A stretch of DNA of 64,000 nucleotides from Undaria pinnatifida (GCA_012845835.1 JABAKD010000027.1:1535189-1599188); one strand, 5' to 3'. Positions 42,067 to 53,185 are shown, counted from the stretch's first letter. Notes: generated from the letters alone by a model not told the origin. Numbers and translations are program-made.

Positions 42067-42400
42067 CTAGTAAGAGTATAGGTAGGAGCTGTATACGGGC
42101 CCTCCAGTTACGGTGACTACTTTGTGTCTTCTCGTTGGGTTGTTGCCAGCAGTCAATACAGGGAAAGGGAGGAAGGGGGGATGGGCGGAAGGGGGAGCGT
42201 CATGCCCGAGAGACTGAAGTCTGGGTTTGGCCATCATCGTATTGAAAGTTGTGGGCTTTCTAATGGCCGTCACAAGATAGCATAAGACCGCCCTGACTTC
42301 TTCGCCGTGTTGCGTTCTCTCCCAGATGCCATTGATGATGGACGTGATACCCAATGCCATCCTTAGCCAGTTCCTAGGGTCTGCTAGTATGACGTTTTTC
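42067..42400 (-). CDS. Coding-like fragment of unknown function
   Basis: The minus-strand frame is open from about 42,400 to the stop at 42,067, longer than the part after its first ATG (97 codons). The N-terminal half reads like a folded protein (VILADPRNWLRMALGITS, then IWERTQHGEEVRAVLCYLV), mostly helical and with balanced composition, while the C-terminal half is Pro-rich. It is bordered upstream by a long polypurine/polypyrimidine tract. I do not recognise the family; it could be a fragment of a host or transposon gene. Confidence 0.3.
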
Positions 42401-42595
42401 TTTCTTTTCCTTTTCTATTTCTTTTTTTCTTTTTTTCTCTTCTTCTTTCCTTGCTTTCTTGTCTTGTCTTTTCTTGCTTTTTCTTGTCTTTTTCTTCTCT
42501 TTGCTTGCCTTTTTCGTCTTGTTTCGTTTTTTTTTCTTCTCTTTTCTTTCCTTTCCTTTATCTTCTTTTCTTTGTTTGTTTCTTTTTCTCCAATT
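42398..42595. repeat. Polypyrimidine tract
   Basis: About 195 bp almost only of C and T on the plus strand (TTTTCTTT, CTTGTCTTTT words). It can adopt triplex structures. The Phe/Leu-rich frame through it is an artefact. Confidence 0.8.
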
Positions 42596-42739
42596 GACTT
42601 ATGCCTGTCGTGCGTATGCGTAGTGATAGATACTACGTCTAATAAATACGTGGTAGTCTTCCTTGGGTGGCAATCGGAATATTTGGTGTCTCCAGGCGTG
42701 ATTAGTGAGACGTATGCACCGGCCTGGACCTGGCACATC

Positions 42740-43131
42740 GTAGACTGACTCCCGATTTCATTTTTATATTTTTCCGGTGAAGGCATGAATTGCGTGAGCT
42801 GTGATTTATGCGTGTACCACCTTGGGTTGTGTGTGTTTTTCCCTGGGGTATTCCTCAGCTCCAGAGTGACTGGAGCCTGTCCTGTGACCACGGACTTGAT
42901 TATGCGAGTTAATGTGAGAACAACAACAACAACAACAGCTCCCCGATTTCACTTTTTATGTTTCTGGTGGACGCAAGAATTGCGCCAGCTATGACGTATG
43001 CGTGTACCACCTTTGATTCGTTTGTGTTTTTTTCCCTGGGGTATTCCTCAGCTCCAGGGTGACTAAAGCCTGTCCTGTGACCACCGACTTGATTATGCGA
43101 GTTAATGTGAGAACAACAGCAACAACAACCG

Positions 43132-43175
<44 letters not shown>

Positions 43176-43185
43176 ACAACGATAG
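42740..43185 (+). repeat. Tandem ~195-bp duplication ending in (CAA)n
   Basis: Two copies of a unit beginning CCCGATTTCA (42,752 and 42,944), with shared GCGTGTACCACCTT, CCCTGGGGTATTCCTCAGCT and TGATTATGCGAGTTAATGTG, each ending in a (CAA)n tract (42,918-42,938 and 43,107-43,180). The last 60 bp of the unit occur inverted at 12,673-12,720. Confidence 0.75.
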
Positions 43186-43920
43186 AACCACCGTCGGTAT
43201 CCGAGTTCTTGCTGATTTGGCTTTCCCCTTCTCCCTGTCAACGTCTTTTGTTCTCTTCTTCGCCTCCCTTCTTGTTTCTTTTTACTTTTTGCCTTTGCCT
43301 TTTCTTTTTCCCTTTGGGTACCCTTGAAGTCTATTGAGGCGATGGTGTTGATGTGGAGACCGCCGCGTCGAAGATACATTTAGCAAGTGGAGGGCAGACA
43401 AGGCAGCGAAATGCTTTTTTATCTTTTATCCCTCTAGCATTCATAGGTGCATACGGGAACAAACCCGTTTGGATGCTGCGTCGACCCCGGCTAGATGGTG
43501 AAATCTGCGTTGTGTTGCTGCGTTCTTCTTGCTCAGTTATTAGGCTTTTCGATTTTGTATACGGTATCATACACAGGTTGGTGACAATGACGTAATATAA
43601 TAGTCATTGAATACGACAGGAGGGTCGTCAGAAACCCTTTATGGTTGTTGCCCTAATGTTGGTTGAATAGCGTTATCTGCTGCTACTGATGAACTGATTA
43701 TGATGCTGATTTGATATGATGCATTAATAGTGTTTCTGTTTCAGCTGTCTGGGCTATTTGGCGGGTCTGTTGTGCTTCGTTTTTCTTTTTCGTGCCGTGC
43801 TGTCCCTCATTCTTTTAAATTTACTTTTTTCCTTTCCGTTGCTATACTTTTTAATTATCTTTGTTGTTTGAAATTTAACCTCACATCAAATAAGCTGGTG
43901 CGCTGGTTATAAAAATAAAT
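43186..43920. other. Gene-empty stretch
   Basis: No gene recognised. Short open frames on both strands at 43,331-43,595 overlap and show no family. Confidence 0.4.
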
Positions 43921-44005
43921 ATACACTCCAATGCAGCTATGAGATTGACGATTTTGTCGAAATTCATCTCAGCAAGCTATGTGTGATAAAAAACGCGGGA
44001 TCAGT
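43921..44005 (+). repeat. DR1 5'-end fragment
   Basis: ATACACTCCAATGCAGCTAT, GACGATTTTGTCGAAATTCA and GCAAGCTATGTGTGATA match the beginning of DR1 as seen at 45,828-45,890 and, inverted, at 37,320-37,358. Confidence 0.55.
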
Positions 44006-44245
44006 TCTTGATTGAGGAGAAACGAAAATTCTAGGCAAAATTACGAAAACGATAAGATTCCCAGTGACAAAACCTCAGAATGCCTACGGCTTATCATCAC
44101 AATAGTAGGTTGTCACATAATTTGTACCTGGTACCAGGTATATATAACATTAGTATTCGGTAACCTCATACTCGTACCTGGTCTATTTGTACTGCTGTGA
44201 CAACTTGCTGTATGTATGTAACCTGACCAAGACATTGAAAAAATT

Positions 44246-45093
44246 CAGGGTAGTCCTCGGGAAAATTCCCGAGGTAATTTTCCCGTGCTGTACGTCGGTC
44301 CCGGTACTCGGCGGAATACCGTCATATTTGGGCAAACCGTGTACCGCCGAAGGCGGTACCGTCAAAAATCGAAAAACCGTCAACCGTTTAAAAAGTACCT
44401 TCATTTTGCAGCACCGCCATAAAAGTACCGTCAAATAAGCGAAGTACCCTTTCCCGTTTCGAAAAACCGTCATATTCAGAACCGTCAAAGATTGTAGGGT
44501 GATGGTTTTCATTGAATGTTTTCATGTTTTAGGTTTTATTGTTTCATTGTTTACAGTAGTAGTATTGTTTTATTGTCTTATATTGGTGCTAAATGTCTAA
44601 ATGTTGTTTCGCGTGAGGCTGGTGAGTTTGTCAGCTTGACGGTTCGACGATTAGTCTAGCCTCTATTCGTCCGTTCTATATTATAGGTATGCAGGAACAT
44701 CAGCGGGGTGGTGCCGGCATGCTTGATCGCCGCCCGGCAGGTACTGTCAAGTATTTCGTCATTCGTAATTCTGTATTTCTCAGTGGCGGAACCGTCATAT
44801 TTCAGTACCCTCAAAAAAGTACCGTCAAATTTGGCAGTACCGGGACCGGTACCGTCGTTTTGCAGTACCGCCAAAAAAGTACCGTCAAAAATCGAAAAAC
44901 CGTCTACCGTCTAGAAAATACCGTCACTTTTCGATACCGCCGAAAAAGTACCGTCAAATTCGGCGATACCGTGTACCGCCAAAAGTGGTACCGTGAGAAA
45001 TCGAAATACCGTCAACCGTTTGAAAAGTACCGTCATTTCGCAATACCGTCCGATCTGGTACCGTAAAAAAAAACGGTACCAAGGACTACCCTG
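44246..45093. mobile_element. hAT-like non-autonomous element with perfect 8-bp target duplication
   Basis: Left end CAGGGTAGTCCTCGG, right end (other strand) CAGGGTAGTCCTTGG. Both are flanked by AAAAAATT (44,238-44,245 and 45,094-45,101), an exact 8-bp target duplication as in hAT elements. The interior is almost wholly degenerate repeats: TACCGTC(A), AAGTACCGTCAAA and AAAACCGTCAACCG words on this strand, in imperfect units of 30-70 bp. No transposase. Length 848 bp. Confidence 0.85.
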
Positions 45094-45109
45094 AAAAAAT
45101 TGAAACAGA

Positions 45110-45800
45110 CACAACAAGCTCAGTGGTACCCACAAAACGAGTGCGACTGCTGCTGTGACCTGGATTCGTCACGTAAATCATGCAAAATAACAGAGAGAAC
45201 ATTCGGTGGTGAAAAACAAAACAAGAAGAGGAAATGCGACTGCTGCTAAAATATGATAAAACTTGAATAAAGCAAACCAACGATGGGAAAACCCAGTTGG
45301 AAAACCGCAGAAACAAACTAATGGGACTGCTCCTGTATCCTACTATTATTGCCTAAATCATGAAAACCCAGAGGGAAAACCCAGCGGGAAAACCACAAAA
45401 ATTAATGCGACTGCTGCTATGATATGCTGATTTAAAACCCGTAAAATAGTGCAAACCATCCGAGGGAAAATCCAGTGGGAAAACCTCAAACACAAAACAC
45501 GATTGCTACTTCTGCTGTAACCTATGATTGCTGTAAAGCATAACAAAATAACAGAGGGAATGCCCAGCGGGAAAAGCTTCAACGAACCAAGAACAAAAGC
45601 GACTCTGCTGAAACATAAAGTATGCAAACCAGAGTAGAGGGGAAACCCGGTCGGAAAACGTGAAAAAAAACAAAATTCGACTGCTGCTACTGGCACCTAC
45701 GATTGCTTCAAGGCATAAAAAAGACAGAGGGAAAGCCCAGCGGGAAAAGAAACAAACATGAATGCGACCGCTCCTATACTCTGCTAATAAAACATGAAAC
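45110..45800 (+). repeat. Tandem array of ~80-100-bp units
   Basis: Seven diverged units marked by (A)GAGGGAAAACCCAG(C/T)(G/T)GG at 45,192, 45,285, 45,373, 45,474, 45,556, 45,639 and 45,729, each followed by a GCGACTGCTGCT-like word. A solitary further unit lies at 46,495-46,570. Begins just right of the hAT-like element. Confidence 0.65.
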
Positions 45801-45824
45801 ATATATAGATTCTGTTATAAAAAT

Positions 45825-46433
45825 TAAAATACACTCCAGCTGTGAGATCGAATATTTTGTCAAAACTCATCTTTGCAAGCTGTGTGTGATACTTCGATCG
45901 CGCGTATTATTACGGGTTGTGTGTCGTCATTGAGGATAGGTCGGCGACTCCCCTTGCAACTACAGTATAGCTATCAGGGTCAACAGGGTGATGTTAGGCC
46001 GTCTGTGCGCGGAAACTATAAAACCCGTTTCTGAGGGGGACAAAAACTGACAGCTGTGGAAGGAAATGCATCAGTGTATCAAGTGAATCCTGTAAGTCGA
46101 ATATCCGGTGAGGGGAGGGCGGAGTTTTTACGGACGTGGGGGGCTGATTTTGATCAAAAGGGGGGCGGGAGGGGGGGAGGGGGGGGGAGGGGACCGGTGG
46201 GGCAGGTCAATTTGTGCGTGGAAACCATAGATCCTTTTTGTGGGGGAGGGGGGGGGGATGTGGCGCGGGGGGCGGGGAGCGGGGGGGGAGGGCTTTAGGT
46301 CGCATCGATGAAGGGGTTTGCTATACGCGTGGTGCTAGGTCTAGGCGATGGTGCGGGTGGTGGGAAAGGGGGGGGCGTTGGGGGTGGGGGTGGGTGGGAA
46401 ATGCAGCAGCGGCATGGACGGCTCAAAAGAGAT
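45825..46433 (+). repeat. DR1 dispersed repeat, plus-strand copy
   Basis: Landmarks in order: ATACACTCCAGCTGTGAGAT, TTTTGTCAAAACTCATC, ATACTTCGATCGCGCGTATT, GGTCGGCGACTCCCCTTGCA, AAACCCGTTTCTGAGGGGGA, two long G-rich tracts (46,155-46,205 and 46,238-46,295), TTTGCTATACGCGTGGTGCT and CGGCATGGACGGCTC. Followed by a (TA)n run at 46,436-46,456. Confidence 0.75.
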
Positions 46434-46569
46434 AAATATATATATATATATATATTTTATAGTAACATACACTTCGTATATACGAAGTATAAATAATGCA
46501 AACCAACAGAGGGAAACTCAGTTGGAAAACCTCAAAAACAAATGAATCCGGCTGCCATATTGTAACCCA

Positions 46570-46870
46570 TAACTTGGAAGTTCTGCATCAGCAGAACTTG
46601 CAGCACCGGCTAGGTTTTCACCCGGTGTTCCCGCCGGCGGATCCACCTCTGGAGCAGAGTCGTCGTCATCGTCTGACGACGACGAACTGCCTGACTTGGA
46701 GGACGGGCCTTCGCTGCTGCTGCTGATGATGATGGTGGTGCTGCTGCTGCTGTTGCTGGCCTGCGTCGGAACGCGCGCTTTTTGTGCTGCGACGCGTCCG
46801 AACTTGCGGAAACGCCGGCGGAGCTTTGGGAGGGCTCGCCTTCGCCCTCCGATAGCTCAGACCCTTAACT
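46570..46870 (-). pseudogene. Acidic, Ser-rich coding-like fragment
   Basis: On the minus strand two adjoining frames read as low-complexity protein: SEGEGEPSQSSAGVSASSDA followed by KKRAFRRR, and then, after a shift within CAG/CAC/CAT repeats, SSKSGSSSSSDDDDDSAPEV and DPPAGTPGENLAGAASSADA. Such composition is usual for disordered regions of nuclear proteins. No ATG, no splice sites I can assign, no neighbours of the same kind. It may be a decayed exon. Confidence 0.3.
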
Positions 46871-47029
46871 GCTTTGGCTGCTGCTGCTGCTGGACTCCTG
46901 TCGGTGCATGCTCATTGCGCTGCCGGCCCTGCACTGCGTACCTCTAAGCTGGTGTGAGGCGTGAGGCATTGTGAGACAGCATTTTCATTTTGAAATGGGT
47001 TTCGTGGAGAATATATACGAAATACTACC

Positions 47030-47228
47030 CAGGGGACGTAATTTAGGGGATGATAAGGGGTCATCCCCGGAGTTTCCAAACTAAACCAACGGGTACACGG
47101 GTACCAGGGTACCCGGGGCCCAAATACTCGGCGAGTATAAAGTGTTACTCGTACCAGTCGCGGGTATTAGCAAGCCGGGTAGTACTCGCGAGTACCCGGG
47201 TAATTGGCAAAAGGGCAACACCTCTAGT
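47030..47228. repeat. GGGTACCCG-rich palindromic stretch
   Basis: Dense in CGGGTA, GGTACCAGGGTACCC and ACTCGCGAGT words, including GGTACCAGGGTACCCGGGGC at 47,099. Can fold into several small hairpins. Not assigned to a family. Confidence 0.4.
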
Positions 47229-47640
47229 GTGATACTCCGATCGCGCGTTTTCCTGGGTGTGTGTCCTCATTAAGGATATGGACCGGCGACTCCCATTGGA
47301 ACTACAGTTTAGCTTGTGCCACGGTCAACAGGGTGATGTTAGTCAGTCTGTGCGCGGGAACTAGAAAACCCGTTTTTGAGGGTGCCAAAATCTGAGACAG
47401 AGCTGTGGAAGGATATGCATCAGTTTATCAAGTGTATGCTGTAAGTCGTGCAACCAGTGAGGAGAGGGCGGAGTTTTGTGGTGGGGCGGGTGTGAGCGAC
47501 GGGGGGGGGAGGGGAATAAATTGGAGCTACACGGCATGGATGGCTAGATATTTAATTGGGTGATATCAACTTCCTGGTAGTGTTCATTACTCTGGCGTAT
47601 TTTTATTTTGGGTGAAGTGTTCAAAACAAGAAGGAGCAGG
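47229..47640 (+). repeat. DR1 dispersed repeat
   Basis: GTGATACTCCGATCGCGCGT, ACCGGCGACTCCCATTGGAA, GGTCAACAGGGTGATGTTAG, then GGAGCTACACGGCATGGATG, ATATCAACTTCCTGGTAGTG and GTGTTCAAAACAAGAAGG. The central TGCTATACGCG block is missing here. Confidence 0.7.
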
Positions 47641-47732
47641 GGGGGGAAAAAATAAATAAATAAAAAACAGGGGAGGGGTGGGGGGGGGGGGGGGGGGGGG
47701 GGACTAGTTGGAGCTACGGCATGGATATCTTG
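47641..47732 (+). repeat. Second DR1 3' part, split by gypsy copy B (left half)
   Basis: A run of about 23 G (47,679-47,701), then TTGGAGCTACGGCATGGATA and CTTG. The sequence continues after the gypsy element at 61,089 with CTTGAAAGATAATGAGGTGA, which is the normal next block of DR1 (compare 10,672-10,700). Copy B therefore landed inside this repeat. Confidence 0.8.
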
Positions 47733-48001
47733 GGTTAAGATACGGCCTCCAAAGGCCTGTAGGTATCCGAATTTGAGATCATTCGGTTGGGTTTCGTATG
47801 ATAAGGTTGGAGGTTTATATTCGGGGAAGTTAGGAATTAGATCGGAGGCACGCGCCTCCGATATCAGAAGCTATCCCGGGCTCTGGTGGAAACGAATAAA
47901 GCTACATCTCTACGAAGGAACGAAAGTGAGTACTCTCCGAGGACCTGCTCAATTGGCAGACCTGCAGGGGGCACTCTGTGTCTCCCACCTTTAATTTAAC
48001 A
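47733..48001 (+). repeat. 5' LTR, copy B
   Basis: From GGTTAAGATACGG (first base G where the other LTRs have T) to ATTTAACA. Includes the inverted repeat GGAGGCACGCGCCTCC (47,845-47,860). The LTR start is set by the CTTG target duplication on both sides. Confidence 0.88.
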
Positions 48002-49970
48002 TGTGGCGTCGACGAGCTTGATATGCTATTGTGGCAGCGTTCCTCAAATCTCTCCGATTTTTTTTTCGTAGCGATTTTGCTTTTGCTTTCCATCGAGCCC
48101 ACAACCGCTGTTCCTTTTCGGGTGGCTCCTCAATGGAGGGAGCGCCCTTCCTCCTACAACGGCGACCACAACAGCAGTGAGATGGCAGGGGGCCCTCCTG
48201 TTGGTCGACGGGCACGTACCACACGGACGACACCTTCCAAGTACGTGCGGACGACACTGCTCTGCGGAGCACACTCGTCGTCTCGAATTTTGGTCCCTCC
48301 TGTTGGTTGCTGGGCACGCACCACACAGAGGACACCTTCCGAGTACGTGCAGACGACACTGCTCTTCGGAGCACACACCTCGTCCCGACCTTTGGTCGCA
48401 TCAGTTCACCGCCAGCTGGTCATAGACCACTCCGCAGTGGAACTGCCCGAGCCCCACCCATCAAACTTGTTTGCTCCGCGCTCTGCCAGCATGTTGCACA
48501 GCACATCTCCGCGAGTTGCCAGCACAAGCCCCAAGATCGGCCATCGACTCGTAGTTTTTTTTTGCGCTTTGGGGCTCGGAGGCATATGCACGACACGCCA
48601 CCGAACAAGCATACTGGAATCAATCCTTCGAATGACCTTCGCTGGCTGAGAGAGCCCATCGACCAGCATACACCTTTGCTGTCGGAGCCAGACCGCCCTT
48701 CGCGGGACCCCCTTGGACTACGGGCACCGTGCTCTAGGAGCTCATGTCGGGGCTCCTTCCTTGTGATCTACCTGGGAAGGAACAGGCGGTGCTCGTGGAA
48801 TGTTTGGGCTTTTTCGTTTGGCGAAGTTTCCAGTACACGCGTTATCGTATGGGTTTCAGTACATACGTCGATCCGTCTTGTGCGTCGAACAAACAGCTGC
48901 TCCCTTTCTGCCGAAATTAGGACAAGCTACAAATTTGACGCACCTCGGACCCCTCTCCGATCTTTCTCGATCAACAGCGTTCCACTACTGCTGTGCGTCG
49001 CGTAGCTTCAACCACCATCATTTTTGCAGAGGTACCAACTACAGTGCAGCACAATGGGCTCGCTGTCAATGCCTGCCATATACCGCCGGATTCTCTGCTG
49101 TAGAAGTCACTGTACAGCAGCCAAGCCGCCTACTTTGCTCCTGCTCATCCAGCACATAGCTCGACCCTTCACTGCCCCAGCGTCCACAGTTACAGCACCG
49201 CAGCTCTGACACCCCCCACTGCTGTGCGAGTGCTCCTAGCAAGCTCGATTCGAAAGTTTTTTTTTCGTCCTGGCCCCCCCGTGACTGGAACTTGAACCTA
49301 GTGAACGCTGAAACTCTGTGCTGGCTTTTTTGGGCAAGGCTGTTGGTGTGTACGATGCCCTATATTCTCCCATTCATGGGTACGCGGGGACTATAATACC
49401 ATTTTCTGTGTATGCACAGCTGTGACCGTGCGGCACTCCGCACTGCTGTCAACGTAACTGTCCCTTTATCGGTGGGAGTAGGTACGGATTTTTTTTTTCA
49501 GCTGTCCGGGCGTTAGGCCCTCTTCCTGCCGGTACATGTGCTGCCCTTAACGATATTGCTAGAGTCTACGCTGGATTTTTTTTGCTTCTTCTTCTCTGCA
49601 CATGTTCGGACAGCTACTGCCCGTTACAGAGCGCTTACTGCACAGTTCGCGGAGATACTGCGCTTCACAGCTTTTACTAGTGCAGTGGAGATCAGCCCGT
49701 TTGATGCGGTACCTTTGGGGGCAAACAGCCTTTATATTCGACTGTGGGCGTGCACATTTTTCTACAGCTGGTGTTGGTACTACACTACCCATCTTAGTGC
49801 GGTTGAAATTGCCGTTACCTGTTAACAAAGCAGTGATACTGCAGCAATCAGCACTACTGCAGGCGCGACCGTCCCCCTTTAGTGCGGTCGGGGGAAACTA
49901 CCTTGTTTTGGGGGGTTATTCTGCCCGTTTTTTATATGGTTGGCGCGCGAACGTATACTGTCCTACCCCC
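48002..49970 (+). other. Leader of copy B, first part
   Basis: Noncoding leader, aligned by eye to 19,990-22,100 of copy A. A 102-bp segment is duplicated (TTGGTCGACGGGCAC at 48,201 and TTGGTTGCTGGGCAC at 48,303); copy A has it once. The 232-codon plus-strand frame at 48,307-49,005 has no counterpart frame in copy A and is probably not coding. Confidence 0.55.
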
Positions 49971-51328
49971 CCCTACACTACTGTGGGGGCAGATGCTGCC
50001 CGTTTTTTTACGGCGGTGGGCTGCGCGATCCTTCATTGTGCTACCCCCACCCCCTACACTACACCTAGGGTAAATGCTGCCTGTTTTGGTGCGATGAGTG
50101 TCGGTGCGTTGGGCGACCCTTCACTGTGCTTCCACCCCTACACTACACCTAGGTTAAATGCTGCCTGTTTTTGTGCGATGAGTGGCAGCGTGTTGGGCGA
50201 CCCTTCACTGTGCTACCCCCCTACACTACACCTAGGGTAAATGCTGCCATTTTTAGTGCGATGAGTGTCAGCGTGTTGGGCGACCCTTGACTGTGCTTCC
50301 ACCCCTACACTACACCTAGGTTAAATGCTGCCGTTTCTGGTGCGATGAGTGTCAGCATGTTGGGCGACTCTTACACTGTGCTTTTACCCCTGCACTACAC
50401 GTAGGGTAAGTGCTGCCTGTTTTTGTGCGATGAGTATCAGCGTGTTGGGTGACCTTTCACTGTGCTAACCCCCTACACTACACCTGGGTTAAATGCTTCC
50501 TGTTTTGGTGCGATGAGTGTCGGCGTGTTGGGCGACCCTTCACTGTGCTTCCATCCCTACACTACACCTAGGGTAAATGCTGCCTGTTTTTGTGCGATGA
50601 GTGTCAGCGTGTTGGGCGATCCTTCACTGTGATTCCACCCCTACACTACACCTAGGTTAAATGCTGCCTGTTTTTGTGCGATGAGTGGCAGCGTGTTGGG
50701 CGACCCTTCACTGTGCTACCCCCCTACACTACACCTAGGGTAAATGCTGCCTGTTTTGGTGCGATGAGTGTCGGCGTGTTGGGCGACCCTTCACTGTGCT
50801 TCCACCCCTACACTACATCTAGGTTAAATGCTTCCTATTTTGGTGCGATGAGTGTCAGCGTGTTAGGCGACTCTTCACTGTGCTTCCACCCCTACACTAC
50901 ACCTAGGTTAAATGCTGCCTGTTTTTGTGCGATGAGTGTCAGCGTGTTGGGCGACTCTTACACTGTGCTTCCACCCCTACACTTCACCTAGGGTAAATGC
51001 TGCCTGTTTTGGTGCGATGAGTGTCGGCGTGTTGGGCGACCCCTCAGTGTGCTTCCACCCCTACACTACATCTAGGTTAAATGCTGCCTATTTTGGTGCG
51101 ATGAGTGTCAGCGTGTTGGGCGACTCTTCACTGTTCTTCCACCCCGTTACTACATCTAGGTTAAATAATGCCTGTTTTTGTGCGATGAGTGTCAGCGTGT
51201 TAGGCGACTCTTCACTGTGCTTCCACCTCTCCACTACACCTAGGTTTAATGCTGCCTGTTTTGGTACGATGAGCGTCGGCGTTTTGGGCAACGCTTTCTT
51301 GTGCTACCCCCCTGCCCAGGTTGAATGA
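49971..51328 (+). repeat. 84-bp tandem array in leader of copy B
   Basis: Fifteen clear units, marked by ACCTAGG or ATCTAGG at 50,063, 50,147, 50,230, 50,314, 50,399, 50,482, 50,566, 50,650, 50,733, 50,817, 50,901, 50,986, 51,070, 51,154 and 51,238, with decayed units at both ends. Steps are 83-85 bp, most often 84. Units of two kinds (AGGGTAAATG and AGGTTAAATG) alternate in the left part, and a three-unit block of 253 bp is duplicated in the right part (50,733 and 50,986). The unit is open for 28 codons, but 83- and 85-bp steps break any long frame. Confidence 0.9.
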
Positions 51329-51399
51329 TGCCTGTTTAAGTCCGATGGCTGCGGACGAACGTTTACTGTGTTGCACCCCCTGCACCGCGGTTAGGGCCG

Positions 51400-52284
51400 G
51401 TGCTGCCCAGTTTTGACTGCTTTTACTGCGGCTCGTGCGGGCGTTACCCGTATACCCTACAGTCAGACTGGGCGCTGCTCCTATGTTGTGGTTTTGGTGG
51501 ATGGTACCCTTTTTACTGCTGTACTCCTTTAATACGGGTAGTTGGCGTGGCTGCTACCATCACTGATGCTAGACGGAGTCGAGGCCCATGTCTTGCTGTT
51601 TGCTCAAACACAGATATATCGCTACTTACAGCAGGGACACCACAACAATATATCTGTCTCTATAGCTTCTTCACGCGTCGTTCCCATCCCGCCACCTTCT
51701 CCCACATCCCTTCCTTCCGCTGCCCTCCATACAGACAACAAGCAACAAGTCTACCTGTGAGGAAGCGGGCTACTCGGGGCAGGCTAAGGTCTTCCACGAA
51801 CCCCAACCTGGATGCCCACGAGACAGGAAGAGCTCGCTCGAGATCCCGCGACTCGAGACGGGGGGAACCACCGGACGCGGGTTCCGGTGACGAGACAGAA
51901 GACGGAGCACCATGCCTCCACCCGTTTCCACCAACCAAGCGGGTCGATTCGCCGGTTCGCGACCAACCCCTACCGGACTCGGGGGCGTCTCGACGCCAGC
52001 TCTCGCCAGCCCCGGGGGAGCGCCACCAGCTACCCCCCCACGCTGGACAGGGTACCACCGACGGTGTCGCATCCCAGCGACCACGACCCGGGAACGACGC
52101 CTTCTTCAAGGGCATCGTCGCGTGCATGGCGTCTGCACCGAGGGTAGAATTCTCCTCAGCGTTGGCGACCGCGGTGGTGGAATCGGCCTGCGCCCTCCTC
52201 CTGTCAGAGAGGCCGGCGTCGCGGCAAGCGGACGTCCTCAGTGAAAGCGGCCTGGGCTCGCGTGGATTGTACGCCCTATGCTAG
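51400..52284 (+). pseudogene. Gag N-terminal region, copy B
   Basis: A 294-codon open frame. The first ~85 codons correspond to the end of the leader; from about 51,670 it parallels copy A (SHPATFSHIPSF, then an Arg/Asp/Ser-rich stretch with DETEDGAP, then VASQRPRPGNDAFFKG). The last part, ALATAVVESACALLLSERPA, is helical and present in copy A. The frame is lost near 52,235 where it should continue into KAAWARVDCTPYARQ (frame 52,241-52,501). Structural protein; the true start is uncertain. Confidence 0.55.
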
Positions 52285-53185
52285 ACAGACGAGAGCCGCC
52301 CCGACCCTTGCCCTCGTCAAGGCCCTGCTGATAGCCCACGACGAGGACCCCGACCTTGTCTTTTGGCCGAACCCCGGAGGAAGAGTTGGCAGAACGAAAC
52401 CGGGGGAATTGTCGCGACAGTCGCGACCGCGGGGACCGCAACCGTGGGGGTGGCGGCAAAAATGGTGGGGGTGGCGACCACCACCACCGCCGCGGGGGTG
52501 ACAGCGCATCGCGTGCTGGTATGGCTGAGGGCGCCGCCGAGGGGGCAACCTCGGTCCAACAACCGGGACAGTTGGCCGCAGCTCTGGCGGAGGCAACGGA
52601 GGGCGGAGGAATGGCGCGAGAGGACGTTCAGCGTGGGACGGCTCGTCAACCTCCTCCGGCTCGTCTTCGTCCTCGAGCGCGGACCACAGCGAGGTGGTCG
52701 TGGTAGCAGGCAAAAGCGTCAAGAGCCATGGCAGGAGGAGCATCTGGGCCTGAGTCTTTCACCCTTCTGTTGCGTCTGCTGATCACGCACTTCGACGGGG
52801 TTGACACGAAGGAGAGCTACACTAAGTTGCATACTTTTGGAATGTGTAACGGCATGCCTTTTTCTGATTTCAGTCGGGAGTTTCGCGTACTTATGCCGAC
52901 CGCTACGGGGAGTGAGAGTGTTTTGACTCCGGGGGCGGATGTGGTGTTGGAGGTGGTTCGGGTGGCAGCGAATGAGCAAGTTCCGGCTCTCCTGCCTGCG
53001 TTGTACCCTGGTTCGAAGGCAACGACCCGCGGCCATACGCCTCGTTGGATGCTATGTGGCGGGCTTTTAGTGACAAACAAGACACCTGCCGTCAACGGCG
53101 AAACCTTTTTTTTTTTCCCTATCTGTTTCTTGGGCGGGAGTGCGGTTATCCGCCCCGTCGAGGCCCCGGCCCGCCAAACATGAGC
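52241..53185 (+). pseudogene. Gag capsid-like region, copy B
   Basis: Frame 52,241-52,501 carries ARQTRAAPTLALVKALLIAH and a Gly/Arg/Trp-rich end (an RG-rich stretch with DHHHRRGGDS lies in the neighbouring frame). Frame 52,728-53,183 (151 codons) carries LLRLLITHFDGVD, NGMPFSDFSREFRVLM and VVRVAANEQVPALLPAL, the same capsid-like block as copy A at 24,551. Frameshifts near 52,500 and 53,080 break continuity. Confidence 0.6.

Noticed and set aside
42326-42748. 140-codon Phe/Leu-rich ORF resembling membrane segments
   Set aside because: It is a translation of the polypyrimidine tract.
48307-49005. 232-codon plus-strand ORF in the leader of gypsy copy B
   Set aside because: The corresponding part of copy A is not open in the same frame and no domain is seen, so it is taken as noncoding leader.
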